A stretch of DNA of 64,000 nt from Herbaspirillum sp. 3R11. GTDB lineage: Bacteria; Pseudomonadota; Gammaproteobacteria; Burkholderiales; Burkholderiaceae_D. Below the pieces are notes generated by a model. The model saw only the letters and a list, made by a program, of their open reading frames with translations. It did not search any database and had not been told where the DNA came from. Positions 26,129-36,055 of the stretch are shown here, one piece after another; the stretch's first letter is position 1, and every line of letters begins with the position of its first letter. The stretch lies in NCBI RefSeq assembly GCF_004563925.1, contig NZ_SPNJ01000005.1:310001-374000 (forward strand). Direction: 5' to 3'. A program made the translations under genes and the position numbers.

Positions 26129-26539
26129 ATGTCTGAAGCCGCTAAACCACCACGGCCACAATTTCGTAACATTAATATTACCCAAATTGCTGGTTACCGT
26201 ATGCCGCTGGCTGCGTTGGTGTCGATCATGCACCGTGTCAGTGGCCTGTTCCTGTTCCTGATGCTGCCGTTCATCCTGTATTTGCTGGATAACAGTCTGC
26301 TCTCCGAAGGCACTTTTGAGTACCTCAAAGGCTTTGCCTCCAACTGGTTCGTCAAGCTTGTCGTCCTCGCCCTGTCCTGGGCATATCTTCATCACTTCTG
26401 TGCCGGCATCCGCCATCTGATCATGGACAACCACATCGGTCTGGACAAGGACAGCGCGCGCAAGTCGTCGGCCGGCGTCCTGGTCGTCAGCATCGCACTG
26501 ATGATCGTAGTGGCATTGAAACTGTTCGGAGCATTCTAA
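26129..26539 (+). CDS. sdhC: Succinate dehydrogenase cytochrome b556 subunit
   Basis: SdhC is one of two small membrane anchors of complex II. The 136-residue protein has three membrane helices and the SdhC segment RMPLAALVSIMHRVSG. The histidines in LHHFCAGIRHLIMD are positioned to bind heme b and lie near the quinone site. GAGGAGA sits well before the ATG at 26129; upstream in-frame codons lack such a site. It begins the sdhCDAB operon, with sdhD only 2 bp downstream. Confidence 0.95.
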   Translation: MSEAAKPPRPQFRNINITQIAGYRMPLAALVSIMHRVSGLFLFLMLPFILYLLDNSLLSEGTFEYLKGFASNWFVKLVVLALSWAYLHHFCAGIRHLIMDNHIGLDKDSARKSSAGVLVVSIALMIVVALKLFGAF

Positions 26540-26541
26540 AA

Positions 26542-26907
26542 ATGGCAAACAATAATATCGGATCGAAGCGCCTCGTCGTGGGTGCTCATTACGGCATGCG
26601 CGACTGGCTGGCGCAACGCGCTACCGCCGTCGTCATGGCTTTGTACACCGTCGTTCTGCTGGTGTGCTTCCTGACTTCCAGCGGTTTCTCTTACGACGGC
26701 TGGGCGGCAATGTTCTCGCATCAGTGGTTCAAGATGGCGACGTTCGCAGCCTTCATGGCCTTGTTCTACCACGCCTGGATTGGCGTGCGTGATATCTGGA
26801 TGGATTACGTCAAGCCGGTCGCCGTGCGCCTGGTCTTGCAAGTTGCCACGATCCTGTGGCTGGTTGTGTGCGCCGGATGGGCTGCACAGATTTTGTGGAG
26901 AGTGTAA
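26542..26907 (+). CDS. sdhD: Succinate dehydrogenase hydrophobic membrane anchor subunit
   Basis: The second membrane anchor of complex II, 121 residues with three helices. It begins with the family segment GAHYGMRDWLAQRATAVVM, and the histidine in LFYHAWIGVRDIWMDYVKP contacts heme or quinone. It lies between sdhC and sdhA with 2-bp gaps on each side, consistent with coupled expression of the four subunits. Confidence 0.95.
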   Translation: MANNNIGSKRLVVGAHYGMRDWLAQRATAVVMALYTVVLLVCFLTSSGFSYDGWAAMFSHQWFKMATFAAFMALFYHAWIGVRDIWMDYVKPVAVRLVLQVATILWLVVCAGWAAQILWRV

Positions 26908-26909
26908 TC

Positions 26910-28688
26910 GTGGCAGCTATCAAATCCACAATTCCTACACGCCGCTTTGATGCGGTTATTGTCGGCGCCGGCGGATCCGGCATGCGCGCTTCGTTGCAAC
27001 TGGCTGAAGCCGGTCTGAACGTCGCGGTTCTGTCCAAAGTTTTCCCGACCCGCTCGCACACGGTCGCTGCCCAAGGCGGCATCGGTGCATCGCTGGGCAA
27101 CATGTCGGAAGACAACTGGTACTGGCACATGTTCGACACCGTCAAGGGTTCGGACTATCTGGGTGACCAGGACGCCATCGAATTCATGTGCCGCGAAGCA
27201 CCGAAGGCTGTCTACGAGCTGGAACACTTCGGCATGCCTTTCGACCGTAATGCGGACGGCACCATTTACCAGCGTCCGTTCGGCGGTCACTCCGCCAACT
27301 TCGGCGAAAAGCCGGTGGCGCGCGCCTGTGCTGCAGCCGATCGTACCGGTCATGCACTGCTGCACACGCTGTATCAGCGCAACGTCCGCGCCAAGACGCA
27401 CTTCTTCGTTGAATGGATGGCGATTGACGTCATTCGCGACAACGAAGGGGATGTGATCGGCGTGGTTGCGCTGGAAATGGAAACCGGCGAAATCATGATG
27501 TTGCACGCCAAGACCACGCTGTTTGCAACCGGCGGCGCAGGCCGTATCTGGGCTGCATCCACCAACGCGTTCATCAATACCGGCGACGGCATGGGTATGG
27601 CGGCGCGTGCAGGTCTGCCGCTGCAGGATATGGAATTCTGGCAGTTCCATCCGACCGGCGTGGCCGGTGCGGGCGTGCTGATTACTGAAGGCGTGCGCGG
27701 CGAAGGCGGCATCCTGATCAACAGCAATGGCGAACGTTTCATGGAGCGCTATGCGCCGACGCTGAAGGATCTGGCGCCGCGCGACTTCGTGTCGCGTTCG
27801 ATGGACCAGGAAATCAAGGAAGGCCGCGGCGTCGGTCAGCACAAGGATCACGTGCTGCTGGACCTGCGCCACATCGGCGCGGATACGATTCAAAAGCGTC
27901 TGCCGTCGATTCTGGAAATCGCGCACAAGTTCGCCAACGTTGATGCGACCAAGGAACCGATTCCTGTCGTGCCGACCATTCACTATCAGATGGGCGGTAT
28001 TCCGACCAACGTGTATGGTCAGGTCGTCGCACCGAAGAACGGTTCGTACAAGGAAGTGGTACAGGGCATGTACGCCATCGGCGAATGCGCCTGTGTATCG
28101 GTGCACGGCGCCAACCGTCTGGGCACCAACTCGCTGCTGGATCTGGTGGTGTTCGGTCGTGCCGCCGGCAATCACATCGTTGAAAGCCGTTTGCAGGATC
28201 GCAGCCACAAGCCGATTCCATCGGATGCAACCGATCGCGCCATGGAACGTGTCGCACGTCTGGAAACCAGCACCGGTTCCGAGCGCGTGCAGGACGTCGC
28301 CAACGCGATCCGCGCCACGATGCAGCACTACTGCGGCGTGTTCCGTACCGACGAACTGCTGAACGAAGGCCGTGCCAAGATCATGGAGCTGGATGAGCGT
28401 CGCAAGCACGTCTCGTTCAAGGACAAGTCCAAGGTCTTCAACACTGCACGCGTCGAAGCGCTTGAGCTGGACAATCTGATTGAAACAGCCAAGGCAACCA
28501 TCACTTCCGCAGCAGCCCGCAAGGAATCGCGTGGCGCGCATGCTCACCGCGACTATGAAAAGCGCGATGACGTCGAATGGCTGAAGCACACGCTGTGGTT
28601 TTCCGAGGGGAATCGTCTCGACTACAAACCAGTCAACATGCAACCGTTGACAGTCGAAACATTTAAACCTAAAGCACGTACTTTCTAA
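26910..28688 (+). CDS. sdhA: Succinate dehydrogenase flavoprotein subunit
   Basis: SdhA oxidises succinate to fumarate with covalently bound FAD. With a GTG start at 26910, two bases after the sdhD stop and with GGAGAG upstream, it is 592 residues. Visible features: the FAD-binding [17 protein letters not shown], the histidine that carries FAD in [10 protein letters not shown], the active-site segment [21 protein letters not shown], and [15 protein letters not shown]-like sequence near residue 390. An ATG 54 bases upstream lies inside sdhD and is an unlikely start. Confidence 0.97.
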   Translation: MAAIKSTIPTRRFDAVIVGAGGSGMRASLQLAEAGLNVAVLSKVFPTRSHTVAAQGGIGASLGNMSEDNWYWHMFDTVKGSDYLGDQDAIEFMCREAPKAVYELEHFGMPFDRNADGTIYQRPFGGHSANFGEKPVARACAAADRTGHALLHTLYQRNVRAKTHFFVEWMAIDVIRDNEGDVIGVVALEMETGEIMMLHAKTTLFATGGAGRIWAASTNAFINTGDGMGMAARAGLPLQDMEFWQFHPTGVAGAGVLITEGVRGEGGILINSNGERFMERYAPTLKDLAPRDFVSRSMDQEIKEGRGVGQHKDHVLLDLRHIGADTIQKRLPSILEIAHKFANVDATKEPIPVVPTIHYQMGGIPTNVYGQVVAPKNGSYKEVVQGMYAIGECACVSVHGANRLGTNSLLDLVVFGRAAGNHIVESRLQDRSHKPIPSDATDRAMERVARLETSTGSERVQDVANAIRATMQHYCGVFRTDELLNEGRAKIMELDERRKHVSFKDKSKVFNTARVEALELDNLIETAKATITSAAARKESRGAHAHRDYEKRDDVEWLKHTLWFSEGNRLDYKPVNMQPLTVETFKPKARTF

Positions 28689-28699
28689 AAGGTCAGAAC

Positions 28700-29410
28700 A
28701 TGACACGTACTCTGAAATTCAAGATCTACCGCTACGATCCGGACAAGGATGAAAAGCCGTACATGCAAGACCTGACCGTCGAGCTGAAGCCAACCGACAA
28801 GATGCTGCTGGATGCCCTGCAACGCATCAAGTCCGACGTCGATGATTCGCTGGCGCTGCGCCGTTCGTGCCGTGAAGGCGTGTGCGGTTCCGATGCGATG
28901 AACATCAACGGCAAGAACGGCCTGGCCTGCACCACCAACCTGAACGAACTGAGCGAGCCTATCGTTCTCAAGCCGTTGCCAGGTTTGCCTGTGATCCGCG
29001 ATCTGATCGTGGACATGACCAACTTCTTCAAGCAATACGATTCGATCAAGCCTTACCTGATCAACGACAGCATTCCTCCTGAAAAAGAGCGTCTGCAATC
29101 GCCTGAACAGCGTGAAGAACTCGACGGCGTGTATGAGTGCATCCTGTGCGCTTGCTGCTCGACATCGTGCCCGTCGTTCTGGTGGAATCCGGACAAGTTC
29201 GTCGGTCCTGCCGGCCTGCTGCAGGCTTATCGTTTCATCGCGGACAGCCGCGACGAAGCGACCGGCCAGCGCCTGGACGATCTGGAAGATCCGTATCGCC
29301 TGTTCCGTTGCCGTTCCATCATGAACTGCGTCGATGTCTGCCCGAAGGGTCTGAACCCGAACGCGGCCATCGGCAAGATCAAGGAACTGATGGTTCGCCG
29401 CGCGGTATAA
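28700..29410 (+). CDS. sdhB: Succinate dehydrogenase iron-sulfur subunit
   Basis: SdhB relays electrons from FAD to quinone through three clusters. The 236-residue protein has a plant-type [2Fe-2S] site ([12 protein letters not shown] and GLAC), a [4Fe-4S] motif [12 protein letters not shown] and the [3Fe-4S] set in [17 protein letters not shown]. It is 11 bp from sdhA. A Rho-independent hairpin lies shortly after its stop, before sdhE. Confidence 0.97.
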   Translation: MTRTLKFKIYRYDPDKDEKPYMQDLTVELKPTDKMLLDALQRIKSDVDDSLALRRSCREGVCGSDAMNINGKNGLACTTNLNELSEPIVLKPLPGLPVIRDLIVDMTNFFKQYDSIKPYLINDSIPPEKERLQSPEQREELDGVYECILCACCSTSCPSFWWNPDKFVGPAGLLQAYRFIADSRDEATGQRLDDLEDPYRLFRCRSIMNCVDVCPKGLNPNAAIGKIKELMVRRAV

Positions 29411-29425
29411 GCAGTTTGCAGCAAG

Positions 29426-29457
29426 CGGGCGGGAGGCGACTCCCGCCCGTGGTTTTA
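29426..29457 (+). terminator. Hairpin terminator or attenuator between sdhB and sdhE
   Basis: CGGGCGGGAG (29426-29435) pairs perfectly with CTCCCGCCCG (29440-29449) around GCGA, followed by TGGTTTT. It could end most sdhCDAB transcripts and reduce expression of sdhE downstream. Confidence 0.8.
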
Positions 29458-29559
29458 TCCATGTTCAATGCATGTTTCACCAGTGATTGCCTTCCGCGTC
29501 GGTTCGCCAGTGTGGCCGGAAGAATGAAGTCAGCACCGATTAAGAAGTGATTTGAATCC

Positions 29560-29829
29560 ATGTCCCAAAGCCATCAAGACGATCCCGCCAAACGTGCACG
29601 CTTGCGCTGGCGCGCCCGTCGCGGATTGCTGGAAAACGATCTCATCCTGACGCGTTATCTCGACGCCAATGAAGAGAGCATGAGCGACGACGAAGTCGAT
29701 GCGTTTTCTCGCCTGATGGATCTTGGCGACAACGACCTGATGGACTTGCTCCTTGTGCGCAAGGAGCCTGAAGCAGCCGTGGACTTGCCGCAAGTCCACG
29801 CCTTGCTCAAAAAATTGCGTAGCGCCTGA
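29560..29829 (+). CDS. sdhE: FAD assembly factor SdhE
   Basis: SdhE (YgfY/SDH5 family) helps attach FAD covalently to SdhA. The 89-residue length and the signature RARRGLLENDLIL, containing the functional R-G-x-x-E motif, define the family. It lies 149 bp downstream of sdhB, beyond a hairpin, and before gltA. Its position at the end of the sdh genes matches the function. Confidence 0.94.
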   Translation: MSQSHQDDPAKRARLRWRARRGLLENDLILTRYLDANEESMSDDEVDAFSRLMDLGDNDLMDLLLVRKEPEAAVDLPQVHALLKKLRSA

Positions 29830-29879
29830 ACGTTCCACGGAGTTCTGGCAAGATTGGTTCAAAAGCGGCCGGCGTTGTA

Positions 29880-29963
29880 TTAGAGGCTGTTGCAAAGTGA
29901 ATTTGGCGGCATCCTGCGTCGGGCAGGGCGCAGAGGCGCAGTTCATTTTGCAACAGGCTCTAA
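29880..29963. mobile_element. MITE-like hairpin element with IS-type ends
   Basis: Two 22-nt arms (29880-29901 and 29942-29963) are inverted repeats with only two mismatches. They read as TTAGAGGCTGTTGCAAAGTGAA on one side and as its near-complement, with TTTTGCAACAGGCTC, on the other. GAG-CTGTTGCAAA ends are typical of transposase-encoded IS termini. The 40-nt centre has a smaller inverted repeat (CTGCG/CGCAG) and no coding capacity. It is too short to move alone. A 'TA' at each edge may be a target duplication. It sits between sdhE and gltA. Confidence 0.6.
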
Positions 29964-30020
29964 AGCGGTTGATTTTCGATTTTTGATTAACGATTCATCA
30001 TCACAGCTGAAGGAAGAACT

Positions 30021-31325
30021 ATGCCCACCTCAGATATCAAAGCGACCCTGTCGTTCTCGGATGGCACGCCGTCCCTGGATTTCCCCGTCTACAAGGGCAC
30101 CATCGGTCCGGATGTCATCGACATCCGCAAACTGTACGGCGCCACCGGCAAGTTCACTTATGACCCGGGCTTCATGTCGACTGCGGCATGTAATTCGTCG
30201 ATCACTTACATCGACGGAGACAAGGGCGAGCTGCTGTACCGCGGTTACCCGATCGAGCAACTGGCGGTCAACTGCGACTTCCTGGAAACCTGCTATCTGC
30301 TGCTGCACGGCGAACTGCCTACCGCAACGCAAAAGGAAGAGTTCGTTGAAACAGTGACCCAGCACACCATGGTTCACGAGCAAATGAATTTCTTCTTCCG
30401 CGGTTTCCGTCGCGATGCTCACCCGATGGCCGTGCTGACCGGTTCGGTCGGCGCCTTGTCGGCGTTCTACCATGACTCGCTGGACATCAGCAATCCGGTG
30501 CACCGCGATGTTTCCGCGATCCGCATGATCGCCAAGCTGCCGACGCTGGTCGCCATGGCGTACAAGTACAACATCGGCCAACCGTTCGTGTACCCACGCA
30601 ACGACCTGTCGTACAGCGCCAACTTCATGCGCATGATGTTCGCGAACCCATGCGAAGAGTACAAGGTCAATGAAGTGCTGGTGCGCGCGCTGGACCGTAT
30701 CCTGATCCTGCACGCAGACCACGAGCAAAACGCATCGACATCGACCGTTCGTCTGGCCGGTTCGTCGGGCGCGAATCCGTTCGCATGTATCGCTGCCGGC
30801 ATCGCCTGCCTGTGGGGCCCTGCCCACGGCGGCGCCAACGAAGCTGCATTGACCATGCTGGAAGGTATCGGCTCGGTCGACAACATCCCTGAGTTCATCA
30901 AGCAAGTGAAGGACAAGAACTCCGGCGTCAAGCTGATGGGCTTCGGTCACCGCGTCTACAAGAACTACGATCCACGCGCCAAGCTGATGCGTGAAACCTG
31001 CTACGAAGTCCTGAATGAACTGGGCCTGCACGACGACCCATTGTTCAAGCTGGCCATGGAGCTGGAAAAGATCGCGCTGGAAGACGACTACTTCGTGTCG
31101 CGCAAGCTGTACCCGAACGTCGACTTCTACTCCGGTATCGTCCAGCGCGCGCTGGGCATCCCGACCTCGATGTTCACCTGCATCTTTGCAATGGCGCGTA
31201 CCGTGGGCTGGATTGCTCAATGGAACGAAATGATCTCCGATCCGGAACAAAAGATCGGTCGTCCGCGCCAGCTGTTCGTCGGCTCCGCGAAACGCGACGT
31301 TTCGCCGATCGACAAGCGCGGCTGA
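30021..31325 (+). CDS. gltA: Citrate synthase
   Basis: Condenses acetyl-CoA and oxaloacetate to citrate. The 434-residue length fits the hexameric, Gram-negative type II enzyme. Catalytic residues are visible: the histidine in [13 protein letters not shown], the histidine in [14 protein letters not shown] and the aspartate in [20 protein letters not shown] ribosome-binding site precedes the ATG. Upstream is a hairpin element; downstream is a clear terminator, so gltA is likely to have its own transcript end, though read-in from sdh is possible. Confidence 0.97.
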   Translation: MPTSDIKATLSFSDGTPSLDFPVYKGTIGPDVIDIRKLYGATGKFTYDPGFMSTAACNSSITYIDGDKGELLYRGYPIEQLAVNCDFLETCYLLLHGELPTATQKEEFVETVTQHTMVHEQMNFFFRGFRRDAHPMAVLTGSVGALSAFYHDSLDISNPVHRDVSAIRMIAKLPTLVAMAYKYNIGQPFVYPRNDLSYSANFMRMMFANPCEEYKVNEVLVRALDRILILHADHEQNASTSTVRLAGSSGANPFACIAAGIACLWGPAHGGANEAALTMLEGIGSVDNIPEFIKQVKDKNSGVKLMGFGHRVYKNYDPRAKLMRETCYEVLNELGLHDDPLFKLAMELEKIALEDDYFVSRKLYPNVDFYSGIVQRALGIPTSMFTCIFAMARTVGWIAQWNEMISDPEQKIGRPRQLFVGSAKRDVSPIDKRG

Positions 31326-31645
31326 TAACGGCGTTGATGGCCGTCCGGCAAGGCCGGTCATCAAGCTGTCATCATCTCGTTGCAGCTTCTTGCGTAAAGC
31401 GGAGGGCTTGCCTTCCGCCAGCGCAACAAATGGCACAAATAAAAAAGCGAATCTCAAGGATTCGCTTTTTTATTGGAAATAAGGATATATAATTCGGGCT
31501 ATGCTGGCTGGATAACTCAAAAAGTTCAGGTAGACATGGTCCTTCCCCACAACTTGATGTGCAATCCGCTAACCGGTCAGGCCGTGTCGCGGAAGGTTAG
31601 ATTAACCCGCTAATCTCGCGAAACGCGAAGAAAGGTGAGCCAGAT
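31326..31645 (+). promoter_or_regulatory. gltA-odhA intergenic region
   Basis: These 320 bp hold no gene. They contain the gltA terminator (31441-31474). A consensus -10 TATAAT (31488-31493) follows, without a good -35, as a possible odhA promoter about 150 bp from the start codon. An ATG-free leader with a ribosome-binding site GAAAGGTGAGCC follows just before odhA. Confidence 0.45.
31441..31474 (+). terminator. Rho-independent terminator after gltA
   Basis: AAAAAAGCGAATC (31441-31453) and GATTCGCTTTTTT (31459-31471) form a perfect 13-bp stem with a TCAAG loop and a T run. Confidence 0.9.
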
Positions 31646-34510
31646 ATGACTCAGCTCTACGAGCAATATAATCTCAACTCCTACCTCTTTGGTGGGAATG
31701 CGCCGTACTTGGAAGAACTGTACGAGGCGTACCTCAATAACCCCGGATCCGTACCAGACAATTGGCGTGCCTATTTCGACGCGGTGCAACACGTGCCTGC
31801 AGTTGATGGTTCCAATCGTCCTGACGTCGCCCATGCACCGGTCATCGCTTCGTTCGCCGAGCGCGCCAAGCAAGGTCCGATCCGCACCGTGGTCGCTTCG
31901 GCTGATACCGAAATGGGCCGCAAGCGCGTCGCCGCCACCCAACTGATCGCCGGTTACCGCGACCTGGGTTCGCGCTTCGCCAACCTGGATCCGCTGCAAC
32001 GCCAGGAACGTCCAAGCATCCCTGAACTCGAGCCGACTTTCTACGGCTTCAGCGATTCCGACATGGATATCGTGTTCAACATCAGCAACACGTATTTCGG
32101 CGGCGAAACCGCATCGCTGCGCGACCTGCTGCAATCGCTGCGCGACACATACTGCCGTTCGATCGGCGCCGAATTCACCTACATCAGCGATCCGGCTGAA
32201 GTGCGCTGGATCCAGGAGCGCCTGGAGCCGACACGCGCGCTGCCGCAATTCACGGCGGAAAAGAAAAAGCACATCCTCGACCGCCTGACCGCAGCCGAAG
32301 GCCTGGAGCGCTACCTCCACACCAAATACGTCGGCCAGAAGCGTTTCTCGCTGGAAGGCGGCGAAAGCTTCATCGCCTCCCTGGATGAAACCATCCAGCG
32401 CGCCGGTGAAAAGGGCGTGCAGGAAATCGTTATCGGCATGGCTCACCGCGGCCGTCTGAACGTGCTCGTCAACATCCTCGGCAAGACGCCGCAAGAGCTG
32501 TTCTCGGAGTTCGAAGGCCATCACGCCGACGACCTGCCGGCCGGCGACGTCAAGTACCACCAAGGTTTCTCCTCCGACATCAGCACCCCGGGCGGCCCAG
32601 TCCACCTGTCGCTGGCGTTCAACCCGTCCCACCTGGAAATCGTCAACCCTGTGGTTGAAGGCTCGGTCAAGGCGCGTATGGACCGTCGTGGCGACAAGGA
32701 CGGCTCGCAAGTGCTGCCGATTCTGGTCCACGGCGATGCAGCTTTCGCCGGCCAGGGCGTCGTGATGGAAACGCTGAATCTGGCGCAGACTCGCGGCTAC
32801 GGCACCGGCGGCACCGTGCATATCGTGATCAACAACCAGATCGGTTTCACCACATCGGATCCACGCGACTCGCGCTCGACGCTGTACTGCTCGGACGTGG
32901 TCAAGATGATCGAAGCGCCTGTGCTGCACGTCAACGGCGACGATCCTGAAGCCGTCGTGTTCGCCACGCAAATCGCGGTCGACTACCGCATGCTGTTCAA
33001 GAAGGACATCGTTGTCGACATCATCTGCTTCCGCAAGCTGGGTCACAATGAGCAAGATACACCGGCGCTGACACAGCCGCTGATGTACAAGAAGATCGCG
33101 CAACATCCGGGCACACGCAAGCTGTACGCTGAAAAGCTGGCTGCACAAGGCACCATCCCGGCCGAAGGCGGCGACGACATGGTCAAGGCTTTCCGCGATG
33201 CGATGGATAGCGGCAAGCACACTGTCGATCCGGTCATCACCAACTTCAAGAGCAAGTACGCCGTCGACTGGCTGCCGTTCCTGAATCGCAAGTGGACCGA
33301 CGCTGCCGATACTGCAGTACCGCTGGCGGAACTGAAGCGCCTGGCGACACGCATCACCACCATCCCTGAAGGCTTCAAGGCGCACGCGCTGGTTGAGAAG
33401 GTCATTAACGACCGCGCTGCAATGGGTCGTGGCGATCTGAACCTGGACTGGGGCATGGGTGAACATCTGGCCTACGCTTCGCTGGTTGCGTCCGGTTACG
33501 CCATCCGCCTGACTGGTCAGGATGCCGGCCGCGGCACCTTCGTCCACCGTCACGCTGTTCTGCATGATCAAAACCGTGAACGTTGGGATGCTGGCACCTA
33601 CATCCCTCTGCAAAACGTCGCAGAAAACCAGGCGCCGTACACCGTCATCGACTCCGTGTTGTCCGAAGAAGCGGTGCTCGGTTTCGAATACGGTTACTCG
33701 ACTGCCGAACCGAACACGCTGACGATCTGGGAAGCCCAGTTCGGCGACTTCGCCAATGGCGCGCAAGTTGTGATGGACCAATTCATCAGCTCCGGCGAAG
33801 TGAAGTGGGGCCGCGCTTCGGGTCTGGTGCAGATGCTGCCGCACGGTTACGAAGGCCAGGGTCCTGAGCACTCGTCCGCGCGTCTTGAGCGTTATCTCCA
33901 GCTGTGCGCCGACAACAACATGCAAGTTGTTCAACCGACCACCGCCGCGCAGATTTTCCACTTGCTGCGCCGTCAGATGATCCGTTTGTTCCGCAAGCCG
34001 CTGATCATCCTCACGCCGAAGTCGCTGTTGCGTAACAAGGATGCCGGTTCGCCGCTGTCCGACCTGGCCAAGGGTTCGTTCCAGACCGTCATTCCGGAAC
34101 TGGACGACAAGCTCGACGCCAAGAAGGTCAAGCGCATCATCGCTTGCTCGGGCAAGGTCTACTACGATCTGGTCAACGCACGCAAGGAACGCGCTCAGAC
34201 CGACACGGCAATCATCCGCGTCGAACAACTGTATCCGTTCCCGCACAAGGCGTTCGCCGCTGCGCTCAAGCAATTCCCGAACTTCCAGGAATTGGTCTGG
34301 ACTCAGGACGAGCCGCAGAACCAGGGCGCATGGCTGCAAATCCAGCACAACATCTTTGAAAATCTGACTGATGGTCAAAAGCTTGCGTACGCAGGTCGTC
34401 CAGCCAGCGCATCGCCAGCGGTCGGTTACTACGACAAGCACTATGCGCAACAGAAGGCGCTGATCGACACCGCGTTTTCCAAGCTCAAGGGCTTTGTCCT
34501 GACCAAGTAA
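31646..34510 (+). CDS. odhA: 2-oxoglutarate dehydrogenase E1 component
   Basis: The thiamine-diphosphate-dependent E1 subunit (954 residues, also called SucA) decarboxylates 2-oxoglutarate and passes the succinyl group to the E2 lipoyl arm. The N-terminus carries the E1o segment SYLFGGNAPYLEELYEAYL that binds the partner. The TPP-binding core has GMAHRGRLNVLVN and GDAAFAGQG; the transketolase-like C-terminal half includes SSGEVKWGRASGLV and HGYEGQGPEHSSARLER. It starts the odhA-odhB-lpd set. Confidence 0.97.
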   Translation: MTQLYEQYNLNSYLFGGNAPYLEELYEAYLNNPGSVPDNWRAYFDAVQHVPAVDGSNRPDVAHAPVIASFAERAKQGPIRTVVASADTEMGRKRVAATQLIAGYRDLGSRFANLDPLQRQERPSIPELEPTFYGFSDSDMDIVFNISNTYFGGETASLRDLLQSLRDTYCRSIGAEFTYISDPAEVRWIQERLEPTRALPQFTAEKKKHILDRLTAAEGLERYLHTKYVGQKRFSLEGGESFIASLDETIQRAGEKGVQEIVIGMAHRGRLNVLVNILGKTPQELFSEFEGHHADDLPAGDVKYHQGFSSDISTPGGPVHLSLAFNPSHLEIVNPVVEGSVKARMDRRGDKDGSQVLPILVHGDAAFAGQGVVMETLNLAQTRGYGTGGTVHIVINNQIGFTTSDPRDSRSTLYCSDVVKMIEAPVLHVNGDDPEAVVFATQIAVDYRMLFKKDIVVDIICFRKLGHNEQDTPALTQPLMYKKIAQHPGTRKLYAEKLAAQGTIPAEGGDDMVKAFRDAMDSGKHTVDPVITNFKSKYAVDWLPFLNRKWTDAADTAVPLAELKRLATRITTIPEGFKAHALVEKVINDRAAMGRGDLNLDWGMGEHLAYASLVASGYAIRLTGQDAGRGTFVHRHAVLHDQNRERWDAGTYIPLQNVAENQAPYTVIDSVLSEEAVLGFEYGYSTAEPNTLTIWEAQFGDFANGAQVVMDQFISSGEVKWGRASGLVQMLPHGYEGQGPEHSSARLERYLQLCADNNMQVVQPTTAAQIFHLLRRQMIRLFRKPLIILTPKSLLRNKDAGSPLSDLAKGSFQTVIPELDDKLDAKKVKRIIACSGKVYYDLVNARKERAQTDTAIIRVEQLYPFPHKAFAAALKQFPNFQELVWTQDEPQNQGAWLQIQHNIFENLTDGQKLAYAGRPASASPAVGYYDKHYAQQKALIDTAFSKLKGFVLTK

Positions 34511-34586
34511 TCAGATCTTGCACAGCGCGCATTGCGAGGGCGATGCGCGCTGATGTTTATTGAACAACCCGAATCGGAGAAGCTAC

Positions 34587-35834
34587 ATGGCACAAATCGA
34601 AGTAAAAGTCCCGCAATTATCAGAATCCGTTGCAGAAGCCACGCTGCTGCAATGGCATAAAAAAGTGGGCGAAGCCGTCGCACGCGACGAAAACATGATC
34701 GACGTCGAAACCGACAAAGTCGTGCTGGAATTGCCGGCGCCTGCCGCAGGCGTCATCACCCAAATCATCAAGGCCGACGGCGCCACCGTGGTCGCCGGCG
34801 AAGTCATCGCGATCCTGGACACCGACGCGTCCGCGCAAGTGAGCCCGCTGGAAGTCAAGGCTGCTCCTGCACCGCAAAGCACCAACGAACCGACACCGGT
34901 CGCGGCTCCTGAACTGCTCAACAAGTCCGACGTCGCCATGCCTGCTGCCGCCAAGATCCTGGCCGACAACAACCTGTCGACATCGCAAGTATCGGGCACA
35001 GGCAAGGATGGTCGCGTCACCAAGGGCGACGTGCTGGCGTCCCTGGCAACACCGAAGGCTGCTGCTCCTGCACCAGCCGCCGCCAAGCCTGCGCTGCAAT
35101 CCGTTGCCGCACCAGGCAAGCCAAGCCTGGAAAACCGTCCGGAAGAGCGCGTGCCGATGAGCCGTCTGCGCGCACGCGTGGCCGAGCGTCTGCTGCAATC
35201 GCAAGCAACCAACGCCATCCTGACCACGTTCAACGAAATCAACATGCAACCTGTCTTGGACCTGCGTTCCAAGTACAAGGACAAGTTCGAAAAAGAACAC
35301 GGCGTCAAGCTGGGCTTCATGTCCTTCTTCGTCAAGGCAGTGGTTCACGCACTGAAGAAGTACCCGATCGTCAACGCATCGGTTGACGGCAACGACATCG
35401 TCTATCACGGTTACTTCGACATCGGTGTTGCAGTCGGTTCGCCACGTGGTCTGGTGGTTCCGGTCCTGCGCGATGCGGATCAACTGTCGATCGCCGACAT
35501 CGAAAAGAAGATCGGCGAATTCGGTCAGAAGGCCAAGGACGGCAAGCTGTCGATCGAAGAAATGACCGGCGGCACCTTCACCGTGTCCAACGGCGGCACC
35601 TTTGGTTCGATGTTGTCGACACCGATCATCAACCCGCCGCAATCGGCGATTCTGGGCATTCACGCCACCAAAGATCGCGCCGTGGTTGAAAACGGTCAGA
35701 TCGTGATTCGTCCGATGAACTACTTTGCACTGTCCTACGATCACCGCATCATCGACGGCCGCGAAGCCGTCCTGAGCCTGGTCGCCATCAAGGAAGCGCT
35801 CGAAGATCCAGCCCGTTTGCTGTTGGATCTGTAA
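34587..35834 (+). CDS. odhB: 2-oxoglutarate dehydrogenase E2 component (dihydrolipoyl succinyltransferase)
   Basis: E2 (415 residues; SucB) moves the succinyl group from its lipoyl arm to CoA and forms the core of the complex. A single N-terminal lipoyl domain (about 2-78) has the modified Lys44 in VETDKVVLE. An alanine/proline linker, a peripheral-subunit-binding domain (about 115-155) and the catalytic domain with [15 protein letters not shown] follow. The ATG at 34587 is preceded by CGGAGAAG; an earlier in-frame start would break the family N-terminus. It follows odhA by 76 bp. Confidence 0.97.
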   Translation: MAQIEVKVPQLSESVAEATLLQWHKKVGEAVARDENMIDVETDKVVLELPAPAAGVITQIIKADGATVVAGEVIAILDTDASAQVSPLEVKAAPAPQSTNEPTPVAAPELLNKSDVAMPAAAKILADNNLSTSQVSGTGKDGRVTKGDVLASLATPKAAAPAPAAAKPALQSVAAPGKPSLENRPEERVPMSRLRARVAERLLQSQATNAILTTFNEINMQPVLDLRSKYKDKFEKEHGVKLGFMSFFVKAVVHALKKYPIVNASVDGNDIVYHGYFDIGVAVGSPRGLVVPVLRDADQLSIADIEKKIGEFGQKAKDGKLSIEEMTGGTFTVSNGGTFGSMLSTPIINPPQSAILGIHATKDRAVVENGQIVIRPMNYFALSYDHRIIDGREAVLSLVAIKEALEDPARLLLDL

Positions 35835-35863
35835 TCCAGCATGGCCGCCGGGAAAGCTACTGC

Positions 35864-35937
35864 GCAACCCGATCTCGCCGCTGTGATGCTCACCGTACAT
35901 CCGTACGGCTGCGCTTCTCGCGACGACCTCGGGTTGC
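35864..35937. repeat. Structured inverted-repeat element in the odhB-lpd spacer
   Basis: GCAACCCGA (35864-35872) pairs with TCGGGTTGC (35929-35937), with further partial pairing inward. Inside, CCGTAC (35893-35898) pairs with GTACGG (35903-35908). The nested, GC-rich build resembles an extragenic palindromic repeat. It has no coding content. Confidence 0.5.
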
Positions 35938-35974
35938 TCGCTACGCTTGCCCGACGGCCCACAGAGCCGGCTAG

Positions 35975-36007
35975 GCGCTGAAAGCTTCGGCGTTCAGCGC
36001 TTTTTTT
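35975..36007 (+). terminator. Rho-independent terminator between odhB and lpd
   Basis: GCGCTGAA (35975-35982) and TTCAGCGC (35993-36000) form a stem followed directly by seven T. It lies 48 bp before the lpd start, so it would cut readthrough from odhAB into lpd or act as an attenuator. Confidence 0.8.
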
Positions 36008-36055
36008 GTCTCCGCGGGTCTGCTGACTTGCGCACAACGAATTTAGGAATAAAAC

